Shown piece by piece: positions 33,407 to 44,600 of a DNA stretch of 47,590 nucleotides (positions within the stretch are counted from its first letter, which is position 1; each line of letters begins with the position of its first letter). Made by a program: the position numbers and the translations under genes. The stretch is from Candidatus Uhrbacteria bacterium CG_4_9_14_3_um_filter_41_35 (GTDB taxonomy: Bacteria; Patescibacteriota; Patescibacteriia; UBA9934). The notes beneath the pieces were generated by a model. That model was not told the origin of the DNA, made no database searches, and was given only the letters and a program-made list of their open reading frames with translations. The stretch covers positions 1 to 47,590 of the forward strand of contig PFWT01000003.1 of NCBI GenBank assembly GCA_002791275.1. The letters run 5' to 3'.

Positions 33407-35815
33407 ATGGCAAAACGAAGAAAGCGAACTAAACGAAAAGGTGGTAACTCAGAAGGGTTATCAGACGGTGTAAAACAGAGTATATTTGCAGTTTCTATTG
33501 TGGTGGCTGGCTTATTATTCTTTTTATCGTTCTTTGGTTTAGGCGGGGTTGTTGGTGAATATTCAAATCAAGCCCTGACAATGATTTTTGGTTGGGATAA
33601 GTGGCTGTTTTCCGTTGTACTATTGGTACTTGGTTGGAGCGCAATTTTTCCTGACCGTCGCCTTCTTTCAAACGTAAATTTAATCGGCATTGTCACTTTT
33701 TTTCTGGCGTTTAATGGTTTGCTGAATCTACTTTTTGCCAGCGATGGTCTTGCGGAAAAAATCGCAAAAGCCGGTGGTTACACTGGACTCTTAGTTTCAG
33801 CACCACTTGTTAGTTTAATCGGTTTTTGGGGAGCGTTCATTGTGGCTGTGGCTGGAATTTTTGTAGCAATCTTTTTAATTTTCAACGTCTCGCTTAATTC
33901 TATCCTCACGGTACACACCCATTTTACAAATATGGGACGAGTTGTTCACAGAAATCGAATTGAAGAACGTGAAGAATTTGATGACGAAGAAGAAGACGAA
34001 GGAGAGCTAGAAACCGATGAAGAGGATGCGGATCTTGAGGAGGAGTTGGATGAAGAAATAGAAGAGGAAGATGATGAGGAAGAAGGAGTTGAATCCGGGG
34101 TGAAGTCACCGCTAATGATCGGCGCTGGTGAATCGGTAATGACTAGCAAACGACGTCGACGGATAGTTATTCCAGTTGATTTGCTTGACGAGCGCATTAG
34201 TGAAGCTGAAGCTGGCGACACCGATAGAGCTGCGGATATTATTCAAAAGACATTCAAACACTTTAATATCGAGGTAGAAATGGTCGACGTACGTGTGGGT
34301 CCGTCGGTGACTCAGTATTCACTAAAACCAGCACAGGGAGTGAAGCTATCACGTATAGTTGGCTTACAAAATGACTTAGCACTCGCACTTGCAGCGCACC
34401 CAATCAGAATCGAGGCACCAATTCCAGGTAAGGCACTGGTTGGAATTGAGGTGCCAAATCGAAAAGTTGGTGCGGTTTCGTTGCGTGAACTACTCGAGTC
34501 TAAGGAGTTTAAAACACGCAAAACAAATATGATGGCACCACTTGGAAAGGATGTTTCAGGTGCTGTATCTTCTCTTTTTGTCGACAAGGCTCCGCACACG
34601 ATGGTGGCGGGAGCGACTGGGTCTGGTAAATCCGTTTGTTTAAACGGCGTGATTGTTTCACTGTTGTATCAAAATGGACCTGATGATCTAAAAATGATTA
34701 TGGTGGATCCAAAACGCGTGGAACTTGGAGTGTACGCTGGTATTCCACATTTATTAGTTCCGCCAATTACACAGTCGGAAGAGGCGATCAATGCTTTGAA
34801 GTGGGGTGTGCGGGAAATGGAACGACGACTCGACCACCTTGCGAAATACGGAGCACGAGATATAGATTCATATAACGCAAAGAGCAAGGAACGAATGCCA
34901 AAAGTCGTCTTTATTATCGACGAGCTTGCGGATCTTATGAGTCAGAACAAGCGAGATGTTGAGTCGTTAATTGTTCGAATTGCGCAAATGGCGCGTGCCG
35001 CGGGTATTCACTTGATTTTAGCAACTCAGCGACCATCGGTTGATGTTATTACCGGAACTATTAAAGCAAATATCCCAACACGTTTGGCGTTTGCCGTAGC
35101 TTCGCAGGTGGACTCAAAAACGATTCTTGATATTTCAGGAGCGGAAAAATTACTCGGTAGGGGAGATATGCTCCTTTCAACACCACAGCTTTCAAAACCA
35201 AAACGACTTCAAGGAGCCTATGTTTCAGATCAAGAAATTGAACGGGTGGTTGATTTCTTGAAGAAAGAAGGAGAACCAGATTATAATTACCAGGTTACTG
35301 AAGACTCTAGGGGTGGAGGTGTTGCGATGAGTTCTGAGGATTCAGACCCGCTTCTTGAAGAAGCTATTGCAATTGTAGTGGCCGATAGAAAGGCTTCCAC
35401 CTCCTACTTGCAACGGCGAATGCGAATTGGCTACTCACGAGCAGCGCGAATTGTGGATCTCTTGGCGGAGATGGGGATTATTGGTGAACAAAATGGCTCA
35501 AAGCCTCGAGAAGTACTCATAGAAAAATGGCCGTTACCAGGGGCAGGTGCACCAAAAAAAGCAAAAGAACCAATTGAATACGAGGAAGACTATGACGCTG
35601 AAGAGGAGATGGATGAAGAGGCTGATGATATGGCAATTGAAGAAGAAGACTTTGATGATGAGATGGAAGATTCAAAAATGACCCCACCAAAGCCAATTAT
35701 CGAAGCAGATGAAGATGAAGATGAAGATGAAGATGAAGATTTTTCAGAATTTGATGAGGAAGACGAAAATGATGACGATGATGACGAGTTTGCAAATTAT
35801 AATGATGACGAATAA
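33407..35815 (+). CDS. ftsK: DNA translocase FtsK/SpoIIIE
   Basis: Septal DNA pump of 802 residues that clears and aligns chromosomes at division and can activate Xer recombination. Four membrane helices lie in about 25-165. The linker is very acidic (about 184-230) instead of Pro/Gln-rich. The motor has Walker A GATGSGKS (402-409), Walker B VVFIIDELADLM (about 502-513) and LILATQRPSVDVITGTIK. The winged-helix gamma domain (about 645-705, YLQRRMRIGYSRAARIVDLL) normally ends the protein and reads polar DNA motifs. Here a further tail of about 80 residues, mostly Asp and Glu, follows it. Such a tail is unusual and could modulate DNA or partner binding. Confidence 0.95.
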   Translation: MAKRRKRTKRKGGNSEGLSDGVKQSIFAVSIVVAGLLFFLSFFGLGGVVGEYSNQALTMIFGWDKWLFSVVLLVLGWSAIFPDRRLLSNVNLIGIVTFFLAFNGLLNLLFASDGLAEKIAKAGGYTGLLVSAPLVSLIGFWGAFIVAVAGIFVAIFLIFNVSLNSILTVHTHFTNMGRVVHRNRIEEREEFDDEEEDEGELETDEEDADLEEELDEEIEEEDDEEEGVESGVKSPLMIGAGESVMTSKRRRRIVIPVDLLDERISEAEAGDTDRAADIIQKTFKHFNIEVEMVDVRVGPSVTQYSLKPAQGVKLSRIVGLQNDLALALAAHPIRIEAPIPGKALVGIEVPNRKVGAVSLRELLESKEFKTRKTNMMAPLGKDVSGAVSSLFVDKAPHTMVAGATGSGKSVCLNGVIVSLLYQNGPDDLKMIMVDPKRVELGVYAGIPHLLVPPITQSEEAINALKWGVREMERRLDHLAKYGARDIDSYNAKSKERMPKVVFIIDELADLMSQNKRDVESLIVRIAQMARAAGIHLILATQRPSVDVITGTIKANIPTRLAFAVASQVDSKTILDISGAEKLLGRGDMLLSTPQLSKPKRLQGAYVSDQEIERVVDFLKKEGEPDYNYQVTEDSRGGGVAMSSEDSDPLLEEAIAIVVADRKASTSYLQRRMRIGYSRAARIVDLLAEMGIIGEQNGSKPREVLIEKWPLPGAGAPKKAKEPIEYEEDYDAEEEMDEEADDMAIEEEDFDDEMEDSKMTPPKPIIEADEDEDEDEDEDFSEFDEEDENDDDDDEFANYNDDE

Positions 35816-35849
35816 GCTTGAAGAGGATTTAAAATTGTAACTGGTTGTA

Positions 35850-36524
35850 ATGGTATTTGTAAAACGTAAACTAGATAGAAACCCGCAAACGCTCGGAGAA
35901 AAACTCCGAGCGCTTCGTCGTGGACAGGCGGTGAGCCTTGAAATGATGGAAAAAGAAACGCAAATTCAACTAAGGTACATCGAGGCACTCGAAAGAGGTA
36001 GGTACGAAGACTTACCCGAGCCAATTTACACGAGAAACTTTATTAGGTCGTATGTACGGGCTTTAAAATCGGACGAGGGTTATTTTCTGGAACTTTATGA
36101 AGAAGAGTGTGGGGTGTGCGATTTAGTGACACCCATGCAAACACCCAGACAACGAATTAAAAAAATAAAATTTTTAGTTTCGAATAAACTCCTGAAATTT
36201 GTTTGGTTATTTATTATAGCGATTTTAATTTTTGGTTACTTAAGTTGGCAGATTAAGGAAATCGTGGGGCCACCCGAAATTATTCTGTTTTCGCCAGTTG
36301 ATTCTTCGGTAACGTCTGAGGCAAAGGTTGTGGTTGAGGGATATGTTGATAATGAAGCTACGGTTTATGTAAACGGAACTCAGGTGGTTGTTGATGAACA
36401 AAATATTTTTAATTCCACGATTGATCTTGACAAAGGCTTGAATATAATCCGAGTCGAAGCAGAACGACGGTACTCGAAAAAAGCTTTAATTGAAAGGCGA
36501 ATTGTGTTTGATATACAAAAATAA
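35850..36524 (+). CDS. RodZ-like membrane HTH protein
   Basis: Protein of 224 residues with a cytoplasmic helix-turn-helix (about 12-85: LGEKLRALRRGQAVSLEMME, QIQLRYIEALERGRYEDLPEPIYTRNFIRSY), as in RodZ/HTH_25. One membrane helix lies near 116-134, and an external Ig-like/glucodextranase-B-type domain near 140-222 includes VVVEGYVDNEATVYVNG. RodZ links MreB to the envelope during cell elongation. No MreB gene is in this window, so the cell-shape role is inferred. It lies between ftsK and recA on the same strand. Confidence 0.8.
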   Translation: MVFVKRKLDRNPQTLGEKLRALRRGQAVSLEMMEKETQIQLRYIEALERGRYEDLPEPIYTRNFIRSYVRALKSDEGYFLELYEEECGVCDLVTPMQTPRQRIKKIKFLVSNKLLKFVWLFIIAILIFGYLSWQIKEIVGPPEIILFSPVDSSVTSEAKVVVEGYVDNEATVYVNGTQVVVDEQNIFNSTIDLDKGLNIIRVEAERRYSKKALIERRIVFDIQK

Positions 36525-36567
36525 AACAGGCTGTGAACAACTAACTTTTCGAACAAAATTATTGTGT

Positions 36568-36643
36568 TAATATAGAAGTACAGAGGGGATTGCTCCTCTC
36601 TTTTATTTAACCAGTCTGTGTTCGGGTTCTGATCCCACTCCCC
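36568..36643 (+). promoter_or_regulatory. recA promoter and leader
   Basis: TGT-TAATAT (extended -10, 36568-36573), then a leader with hairpin AGAGG-GGATTGCT-CCTCT followed by CTTTTATTT, which could act as a weak attenuator. No convincing LexA box of known type was found. Confidence 0.4.
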
Positions 36644-36670
36644 ATGCTCTCAGACCTTATACAACAAAAT

Positions 36671-37681
36671 ATGGCAAAAACAGACGAGCAAAAAGCTAGG
36701 TTAGCAGCGGCAACAGAGGCAATCTCACAAATTAAACAAAGGTTTGGTGAGGGTTCTATTATGCGTTTAGGTGAAGCGAGGGCAATGCAGGTTGAATCAG
36801 TTTCAACAGGTTGCTTGTCGCTAGATTTAGCTTTGGGGGTTGGTGGAGTTCCGCGGGGTCGGATTATTGAAATCTATGGTCCGGAATCTTCGGGAAAAAC
36901 TACACTATCACAGCACATTGTGGCAGAATTTCAGGCACTTGGTTGTGTAGCTGCGTTCGTCGATGCAGAACACGCTCTTGATCCAGATTACGCGCAGAAA
37001 ATTGGGGTTGATACAAACGAACTATTTATTTCTCAACCAGACACTGGGGAGCAGGCGCTCGAGATTGTCGAGACTTTGGTACGTTCAAGCGCGGTCGACG
37101 TAATTATTGTCGATTCTGTGGCCGCACTTACGCCAAAGGCTGAAATAGAAGGGGAAATGGGGCAGTCACATATGGGACTGCAAGCGAGACTTATGAGCCA
37201 GGCACTTCGAAAACTGGCAGGTATAGTTTCTAAAAGCGGAACGACGGTTATATTTATTAACCAGATCAGAATGAAGCTGGGCGTAATGTTTGGTAATCCG
37301 GAAACAACGCCTGGTGGAAATGCGCTTAAATTTTATTCCTCGGTTAGAATCGAAGTGAGACGTTCAGCGCAAATTAAACAGGGTGAGGCAATTGTTGGAA
37401 ATAGAGTTAAAGTAAAGATTGTAAAAAACAAAGTAGCGCCACCGTTTCAGCATTGTGAATTTGATATTATGTATAACGAGGGTATTTCAATTGCTGGGGA
37501 CCTAATTGATCTGGGGACACAAGTAGGCTCAATTGAAAAGAAAGGAAATACTTATAGTTTTGGTGAAGAACGACTCGGGGTGGGTCGGGAAAATGCTAAA
37601 AGATATTTGCGCGAAAATCCAAAGTCACTTAAGGCAATTCGCAAAGCAACAATGGAAATAGTAAAGAAAGATAAAGTTTAA
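36671..37681 (+). CDS. recA: Recombinase RecA
   Basis: Homologous-recombination ATPase, 336 residues from the preferred start [20 protein letters not shown]; an in-frame ATG at 36644 would add nine residues. The core has Walker A GPESSGKT (about 59-66), the catalytic Glu region [10 protein letters not shown], Walker [13 protein letters not shown], loop L1 [43 protein letters not shown] (L2) and [12 protein letters not shown]. The C-terminal domain is short and ends basic (MEIVKKDKV), lacking the usual acidic tail that restrains strand exchange. It has its own promoter and a structured leader. Confidence 0.97.
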   Translation: MAKTDEQKARLAAATEAISQIKQRFGEGSIMRLGEARAMQVESVSTGCLSLDLALGVGGVPRGRIIEIYGPESSGKTTLSQHIVAEFQALGCVAAFVDAEHALDPDYAQKIGVDTNELFISQPDTGEQALEIVETLVRSSAVDVIIVDSVAALTPKAEIEGEMGQSHMGLQARLMSQALRKLAGIVSKSGTTVIFINQIRMKLGVMFGNPETTPGGNALKFYSSVRIEVRRSAQIKQGEAIVGNRVKVKIVKNKVAPPFQHCEFDIMYNEGISIAGDLIDLGTQVGSIEKKGNTYSFGEERLGVGRENAKRYLRENPKSLKAIRKATMEIVKKDKV

Positions 37682-37688
37682 TTGGCAC

Positions 37689-37738
37689 TGTAAGCTATAA
37701 AACACTCAACTTCTGAGCTGATTGTTTTATAGCTTACA
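37689..37738. repeat. 16-bp perfect inverted repeat after recA
   Basis: TGTAAGCTATAAAACA and its exact complement enclose 18 bases that themselves hold CTCA-ACTTC-TGAG. There is no T run, so it is a poor classical terminator. It may protect or process the recA mRNA end, or terminate weakly. Confidence 0.7.
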
Positions 37739-37745
37739 AAATTTG

Positions 37746-37774
37746 TTTACCTTAAAATAAATCTTGGGTATTAT
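37746..37774 (+). promoter_or_regulatory. Promoter of the 6S-like RNA
   Basis: TTTACC (37746-37751), 17-base spacer, TATTAT (37769-37774). The start near 37782 coincides with the 5' end of the closing stem of the RNA. Confidence 0.55.
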
Positions 37775-37781
37775 TTTGAAT

Positions 37782-37937
37782 AAAGTCCGCTTTAACTGCG
37801 GGGTTTGGGTTGATATTATCAGATCTGTTCCAGAACGATACTTGGCGCGTGCCAAGGAAACTCTCTCCTCTCGTTCGTAAGAAAAGGCCTGATACTCGTA
37901 CATCTATTCCGGACCCTGCAGTTAAAGCGGATTTTTT
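37782..37937 (+). ncRNA. 6S-like structured non-coding RNA
   Basis: About 155 nt. The two ends pair over 13 perfect base pairs (CCGCTTTAACTGC with GCAGTTAAAGCGG), and the 3' arm runs into six T, so the RNA closes on itself and terminates. Inside, GGGTTTGGG pairs with TCCGGACCC using G-U pairs, then TATCAG with CTGATA after a bulged region, and GAACGA with TCGTTC. A side hairpin CTTGGC-GCG-TGCCAAG lies in the middle. A rod with a central bubble, free ends and its own promoter is the layout of 6S RNA (ssrS), the RNA polymerase decoy. Known SRP, tmRNA and RNase P signatures were not seen. Its place directly before rpoB-rpoC fits but does not prove the idea. Confidence 0.45.
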
Positions 37938-38044
37938 GTTTAAATAAATCTTTGTTTAAAATATTGTGGTTATTTATAAAATTCAGAAATTAATTTAGAG
38001 AATTGTAATCATTTTTGGTTTGATGAAGAATGGGGGCTATAAGC

Positions 38045-38074
38045 TTGACTAATTTCAGCAAAGTTTGATATACT
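38045..38074 (+). promoter_or_regulatory. rpoBC promoter
   Basis: TTGACT (38045-38050), 18-base spacer, TGA-TATACT (38069-38074). The start near 38081 creates a leader of about 300 bases. Confidence 0.7.
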
Positions 38075-38080
38075 CACTCC

Positions 38081-38384
38081 GCTTGGAAGGAGATATCCTT
38101 CTATCATCACTCTTGCTATCGACAAGGATGCAGAAGCGATGAATAAGCGCTAATATTAGCCACTTTAGGTGTGATCCCCAAACACCAGAATACGTCTTTC
38201 TATGCCCATTTTTTGGCATACGAGGACCTAAAATACAATAAGGTTGTTTAAACTATTCCAGCCTCGAGCTTTTCTCAGGGTGGCTTTTTGTGTTCAGGTC
38301 AGGCGTTTAGTTGCTAAAAATCCAAAAAACAATTGTTTTTTGGATGCAGATAATCAAGCTTAACGGGTAATTTAATACAAAACT
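38081..38384 (+). promoter_or_regulatory. Long structured rpoB leader with attenuator-like hairpin
   Basis: No gene lies within it. In order it contains AAGGA-GATA-TCCTT, the perfect palindrome GCTAATATTAGC, and a multi-branched fold closed by TTTAGGT/ACCTAAA that contains GTGT/ACAC and TATGCC/GGCATA hairpins. A terminator-like hairpin follows at 38259-38289 (CAGCC...GGCT then five T), 95 bases before rpoB. Transcription through it must be at least partly allowed. Control of RNA polymerase synthesis by attenuation, perhaps by a ribosomal protein or by RpoB/RpoC themselves, is inferred. Confidence 0.45.
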
Positions 38385-41300
38385 ATGGCACAAAAGACTG
38401 AAAAGACTGTTCAGCCGCGAAAGTTTTTCACGAAAAATAGGCCAGCGATGGATCTCCCAGAACTTATTGAGATCCAGAAGGCTTCTTATGATTGGTTTCT
38501 AAAAGAGGGTATTCGTGATCTTTTTCACGAGATCTCTCCTATTAGCGACTTTATCGGTCGTGATCTTGAGTTAACTTTTGAGGATTATTATATCGATGAA
38601 CCAAAATTCGATGAAACAACCTCAAAGTTCAAGAATATTACTTACGAAGCCCCGCTTCGAGTAAAGGCAAAATTAACTAATAACCGTACTAAAGAGTCAA
38701 AAGAACAGGAAATTTTCTTGGGGGACATTCCTGTGATGACACCACGAGGAACTTTTATTGTTAACGGTATCGAGCGTGTGATTGTTTCACAGCTTGTGCG
38801 TTCAGCTGGAGCTTTCTTCACTGCCGAGGTTGTTAGAGGTAGACGCCAGTATGGAGCAAAAATAATTCCAAACCGTGGAGCTTGGCTTGAGTTTGAAACT
38901 GATGGTAAGAACGTTATTTGGGTTAAGATTGACCGAAAACGAAAGGTAGCGGTTACTTCTCTTATGAGGGCTTTTGGGTTTTCTTCAGATGAAGAAATCT
39001 TACCATTGTTTGCCGATATCGACACTCATCCTTTGAATAAATATATTGAAGCTACACTCGCAAAAGACTCGGCTTCAAATGAAGAAGAAGGACTTAAAGA
39101 GGTTTATAAGCGTATTAGACCAGGTGATTTAGCAACAGCAGATAACGCACGTCAGCTAATTCACTCGATGTTCTTCAATTTTGACAGATACGACCTTGGT
39201 CCAGTTGGAAGATATAAATTTAATCTTCGATTTGGAAAAGATAATCCAGAAGAAGGTGTTCAAGACGAACCTAACAGAATTCTTTCAAAAGAAGATCTTG
39301 TTGAGATTATCCGGGAAATTATTCGTTTGAATAACTACCAGGAGGAACCAGATGACGTGGACCACTTGGGTAACCGCCGAATTCGTGCGGTTGGGGAGCT
39401 CATTCAGGGGCGATTTAGAATTGGTCTTGCTCGAATGGAGCGAATTGTTCGTGATCGAATGAGTACACACGACATTGAATCCTTGTCACCAGGAAAACTA
39501 ATCAACGCACGTCCAGTAATCGGCTCAACTCGTGAGTTCTTTATGAGCTCACAGTTGTCACAGTTCATGGACCAGATCAACCCACTTTCTGAGCTCGAGC
39601 ATAAACGCCGACTTTCAGCGATGGGACAGGGTGGACTTTCAAGAGAACGTGCTGGATTTGAGGTTCGAGACGTGCACACTACGCACTATGGTCGAATCTG
39701 TCCGGTGCAAACTTCTGAGGGACCAAACATTGGACTTATTGGACATCTTGCCAGTTACGCTCGAATCAATAAGTACGGATTTATTGAAACTCCATACCGA
39801 AAAGTTGTTATTGAAAATGGTCGAGCAAAAGTAACTAATGATATTGAATACCTAAACGCGTTTAAAGAAGAAAAATCAATTACTGTACCAGCTACAGCGC
39901 CAGTTGATGATGATGGTTACATTATCGCAGAATTTGTTGAGGCTCGAAAGTATGGAGAGGCGAAATCGGTTGCTGTTACTGAGGTGAATTACATGGATGT
40001 GTCACCTGGACAGATCGTGTCTATTGCTACATCACTTATTCCTTTCCTTGAGCACGATGACTCTACTCGAGCGCTCATGGGATCAAACATGCAAAGACAG
40101 GCTGTGCCTACAATTAGACCAAGAGCACCGATAGTTGGAACTGGCATGGAAAGACGAGCTGCGCTTGATTCAGGTCACGTGTTAGTAGCTGATGCTGATG
40201 GCGAAGTTACACTTGTAAACTCTGGAAAAGTTGTTGTTAATTACGAAAAAGAAGGGGAAGTTATTTACGATTTGAATAAATTTATTCGTTCAAACGCAAG
40301 TACAGCGATTAACCAGCGCCCAGTTGTTGTGCCTGGAATGAAAGTTAAAAAAGGTGACGTTCTGGCAGATGGTCCTTCAGTTCAAAATGGTGAACTTGCA
40401 CTCGGACAAAACATGATGGTTTGTTTCATGAGTTGGGACGGTTACAACTACGACGACGCGGTTATTGTTAACGAGCGAGTGGTGCAGGACGACCGGTTCA
40501 CGACTATCCACCTTGAAAACCTAATTCTAAACGTTCGAGACACAAAACTTGGACCTGAAGTAATTACTTCAGATATTCCTAACGTTTCAGAAGAAAAACT
40601 AAAACACCTAGACAACGAAGGAATCATTCGAGTTGGAGCCGAAGTGCACTCAGGAGATATCTTGGTTGGAAAAATTACGCCAAAAGGAGAAACTGAACTT
40701 TCAGCTGAAGAAAAATTGCTTCGTGCAATCTTCGGAGAAAAGGCTCGAGATGTTCGAGATTCATCACTTTACTTACAGCACGGCCACAAGGGTAAGGTTG
40801 TTGGTATAAAAATCTTCTCTCGAGAAGATGGTGATAACCTGCCACCAGGCGTGATTCGATCAATTCAGGTAACTGTTGCTGATCTACGAAAATTACAGGT
40901 TGGAGATAAAGTTGCTGGGCGTCACGGAAACAAAGGAGTTATTTCAAAAATCGTGCCGGTTGAAGATATGCCGTTTACTGAAGGCGGTCGAACTGCGGAT
41001 ATTATTCTCACACCGCTTGGAGTTGTGTCACGTATGAACTTGGGACAGATTCTTGAGGTTCACTTGGGACTTGCTGCGCACAAACTTGGATATACAGCTG
41101 CAGCGCCGGTATTTGATGGTGTTGACGAAGAAGATATTCAAAAAGAACTGGTTAAAGCTGGATATCCAAAAACAGGTCAGCTAACACTGTTCGATGGTCG
41201 AACAGGAGAGGCTTTCCATCACCCGGTTACGATGGGAGTTATGTACATGATTAAACTTAACCACATGGTTGAGGATAAAATGCACCAACGATCGATTGGT

Positions 41301-41627
41301 CCTTACTCACTAATTACGCAACAACCTCTTGGAGGTAAGGCGCAGTTTGGAGGACAGCGATTTGGAGAGATGGAGGTTTGGGCACTTGAAGCTTACGGAG
41401 CTGCTCACACACTTCAGGAGATTTTGACCATTAAATCAGACGATATTTCAGGTCGTTCAAAAGCGTACGAATCAATTATTAAAGGAGAAGAGATTACCAA
41501 GGTAAATATCCCAGAGTCCTTCAATGTGTTAGTTCGCGAAATGAAAGGTTTGTGTCTCGATGTTGAGCTTCTAGATAATGGCAAAAAGATAGAGCTTAGC
41601 GGAGAGCATGGTAATTCGAAACAATAA
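38385..41627 (+). CDS. rpoB: RNA polymerase beta subunit
   Basis: Catalytic core subunit of 1,080 residues, compact like other CPR RpoB. Recognisable blocks are [18 protein letters not shown] near the start, [21 protein letters not shown], the rifampicin-region [21 protein letters not shown] with [71 protein letters not shown], and the C-terminal [22 protein letters not shown]. In the rifampicin cluster the residues D, H, R and S are seen as in sensitive enzymes; sensitivity was not tested. rpoC starts six bases after the stop. Confidence 0.98.
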   Translation: MAQKTEKTVQPRKFFTKNRPAMDLPELIEIQKASYDWFLKEGIRDLFHEISPISDFIGRDLELTFEDYYIDEPKFDETTSKFKNITYEAPLRVKAKLTNNRTKESKEQEIFLGDIPVMTPRGTFIVNGIERVIVSQLVRSAGAFFTAEVVRGRRQYGAKIIPNRGAWLEFETDGKNVIWVKIDRKRKVAVTSLMRAFGFSSDEEILPLFADIDTHPLNKYIEATLAKDSASNEEEGLKEVYKRIRPGDLATADNARQLIHSMFFNFDRYDLGPVGRYKFNLRFGKDNPEEGVQDEPNRILSKEDLVEIIREIIRLNNYQEEPDDVDHLGNRRIRAVGELIQGRFRIGLARMERIVRDRMSTHDIESLSPGKLINARPVIGSTREFFMSSQLSQFMDQINPLSELEHKRRLSAMGQGGLSRERAGFEVRDVHTTHYGRICPVQTSEGPNIGLIGHLASYARINKYGFIETPYRKVVIENGRAKVTNDIEYLNAFKEEKSITVPATAPVDDDGYIIAEFVEARKYGEAKSVAVTEVNYMDVSPGQIVSIATSLIPFLEHDDSTRALMGSNMQRQAVPTIRPRAPIVGTGMERRAALDSGHVLVADADGEVTLVNSGKVVVNYEKEGEVIYDLNKFIRSNASTAINQRPVVVPGMKVKKGDVLADGPSVQNGELALGQNMMVCFMSWDGYNYDDAVIVNERVVQDDRFTTIHLENLILNVRDTKLGPEVITSDIPNVSEEKLKHLDNEGIIRVGAEVHSGDILVGKITPKGETELSAEEKLLRAIFGEKARDVRDSSLYLQHGHKGKVVGIKIFSREDGDNLPPGVIRSIQVTVADLRKLQVGDKVAGRHGNKGVISKIVPVEDMPFTEGGRTADIILTPLGVVSRMNLGQILEVHLGLAAHKLGYTAAAPVFDGVDEEDIQKELVKAGYPKTGQLTLFDGRTGEAFHHPVTMGVMYMIKLNHMVEDKMHQRSIGPYSLITQQPLGGKAQFGGQRFGEMEVWALEAYGAAHTLQEILTIKSDDISGRSKAYESIIKGEEITKVNIPESFNVLVREMKGLCLDVELLDNGKKIELSGEHGNSKQ

Positions 41628-41633
41628 AGACGT

Positions 41634-44600
41634 ATGGCATACAATACAAATTCACTCAAATCAACAGATTTCGATTCAATTCGTTTACGTCTTGCTAGTC
41701 CCGAAGTTATTCGGGAGTGGTCTTATGGTGAGATTACCAAGGCAGAAACAATTAACTACCGAACACAGAAGCCGGAAAAGCATGGACTTTTTGCGGAAGA
41801 AATTTTTGGACCTTCAAAGGACTGGGAATGTTACTGTGGAAAATACAAAAAAATCCGTTACAAAGGAATCATTTGTGATAAATGTGGTGTGGAGGTTACT
41901 CAGGCCGTTGTTAGGCGAGAACGAATGGGTCATATCGAGCTAGCTTCACCAGTTACACACATTTGGTTCTTGCGTGGCGTACCTTCAAAGATCGGTACAA
42001 TCCTAGATACAGGAGTACAGGCACTTGAAAAAGTGATTTACTTCTCTAGTTTTATTATCACCGATGTTGATCAGGAAGCTCTTGAACAGACTCAGGAACA
42101 GGTAAAACAAGAATACAAGAGTAAGAAAAAGATGATCGAAGGTGAGCAAAAACGTGATTTTGGACGTCTTGAAGAAAAATACAAGGATGACGCTAACAAG
42201 CTAAAAGAAGAGCAGGCTCGGCTCGAGGATGTGGCAAAGAAAAAGCTCGAGGAGCTTGAAGAGGAGTTTATTTCAGTTGATCAGGATCTTAAAGAGATTA
42301 AGGTACTGAAGATTATTCCAGAACCTGTGTACCATGACTGGTCGATTAAGTTTGGACATATTTTTGATGCGGGTATTGGAGCTGAGGCAATTCTTAAACT
42401 TCTACAAAGAGTTGATATTAGCGCAACTATTGATCAGCTTAATGAAGAACTTGAATCAACAAGATCAAAAACAAAACACGATCGAATTACCCGAAGACTT
42501 AAACTTCTGCACGCACTCAAGAAGACAAGTGTTCAACCAGAATGGATGGTTCTTCGCGCAATTCCGGTTATTCCAGCTGATATTCGTCCAATGGTAGCAC
42601 TTGACGGAGGCAGATTTGCAACCAGCGATTTAAACGATCTTTACAGACGGGTTATTAACCGAAACAACCGTTTGAAACGACTTTACGCGCTAAATGCGCC
42701 TGAGGTTATTACTCGAAACGAGAAGCGAATGCTTCAAGAAGCAGCTGATGCACTTTTCGACAACTCTGCTCGAAGTGCAAAGACAGTGATTGCTGCAACA
42801 GGTAAAAAACGACAGCTAAAGTCACTTTCTGACCTACTTAAAGGAAAACAAGGTCGATTCCGTCAGAACTTGCTCGGAAAACGAATTGACTACTCTGGTC
42901 GATCAGTAATTGTGGTTGGACCACAGCTGAAGATTAACCAGTGCGGAATTCCGAAGAAGATGGCGCTTGAACTATTCAAGCCGTTCGTTATCTCAAAACT
43001 TATTCAACGTGAATATGTGCACAACATCCGATCAGCAAACAAATTTATTGAATCTGATCGCGGTGAGGTGTGGGATATCTTGGAAGAAGTTACAGCGGAC
43101 GCTTTTGTTCTACTAAACCGTGCGCCAACCCTTCACCGTCTAGGTATTCAGGCCTTTAATCCAGTTTTGATTGAAGGAAAGGCTATTCAGGTGCACCCAC
43201 TTGTGTGTGATGCTTATAACGCCGACTTTGACGGAGACCAAATGGCGGTTCACGTACCACTTACAAAAGAAGCGCGAAAGGAAGCAAACGAAATTATGCT
43301 TTCCATCCGTAACCTGCTTAAACCATCTCACGGTGGTCCGGTAACAACACCGGGTAAGGACATGGCTTGGGCTTCTTACTACCTCACAATGACGTTAACT
43401 GAGCCAGACGAGAAAACTATGAAGGTTTTCTCAAATCCTGATCAACTAGTTTATGCCTATGAGGTTAAAAAGGTGGGACTTCAGGAATGGGTTCGACTTC
43501 GAATGAATGGAGAAATAATCGTTACAACAGTTGGACGAGTTATCTTGAACCGTTTATTCCCAGAAAAGATTGGTTTCGTAAACGATACTCTTGGAAAGAA
43601 GCAAATTGCCAACATTGTTCGTGAAACTCTTGAGTATTACGGACAGGAGTTTACAGCTGTGCTTCTCGATAAGATTAAAAACCTTGGATTTAGATACGCG
43701 ATGCTCTCTGGGTACTCATGGGGAATGAGTGAGCTACCTACTATCAAAGAAAAACCGGGTATTGTTAAAGCTGGAGATGCTCGAGTGCTCGAAGTTGAAA
43801 ATTTCTACGCTCAAGGTCTGCTTACTCAGGGTGAGCGTCACTCTCAGATCGTGAAGATTTGGACAGAGGTTAAGGACAGTATCGAGGATCTTTCAAAGAA
43901 CTCACTTACAAAAGGAAGCTCAGCGCAAACAATGATTGAATCTGGAGCTCGAGGAGCTTGGGGACAGCTTACTCAGATGATCGGTATGATCGGTATGAAA
44001 GCTTCACCTTCTGGAGATATTATTGAGCTTCCGGTGAAATCATCATTTAAAGACGGAGTTGACGTGCTTGAGTTCTTTATCTCTTCTCACGGTATTCGAA
44101 AAGGACTTACCGACACTGCGCTTAAAACTGCTAACGCTGGATACCTGACGCGTCGACTAGTTGATGTGTCACAGGATGTTGTTGTGCACGACGAAGACTG
44201 TGGAGACACAGATGGTGTGGTATTAACACACGCTGAGTCAGAAGAAATTGGAGAGCCACTTCTAGTTCGAATTTTGGGGCGTTTCTCACTTTCACCAATC
44301 AAAATGCCTGGCGGAAGCAAGGTGATTGTAAAAGCAGACGAGCTAATCACTGAGGAGCACATTCGAACTCTTACAGTAGCAAAGGCTGATCTAGTTGATG
44401 CGCACGTACGATCAGTGATGACCTGTAAATCACTTCGTGGCGTTTGTCAGAAGTGTTACGGTTACGACATTGCTTATAACAAGCTCGTTAAAATCGGAAC
44501 TTCAGTTGGTATTATTGCCGCGCAGTCTATCGGAGAACCGGGTACTCAGCTTACAATGCGTACCTTCCACACTGGAGGAGTTGCGGGTGGAAAAGACATC

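Noticed and set aside
36530-36570. LexA/SOS box upstream of recA
   Set aside because: CGAAC occurs once but without a matching GTTCG at the right distance, so no known SOS consensus is satisfied.
37782-37937. SRP RNA, tmRNA or RNase P RNA identity for the structured RNA
   Set aside because: The SRP GGAA-loop/asymmetric-loop block, the tmRNA tRNA-like ends and the RNase P core sequences were not found.
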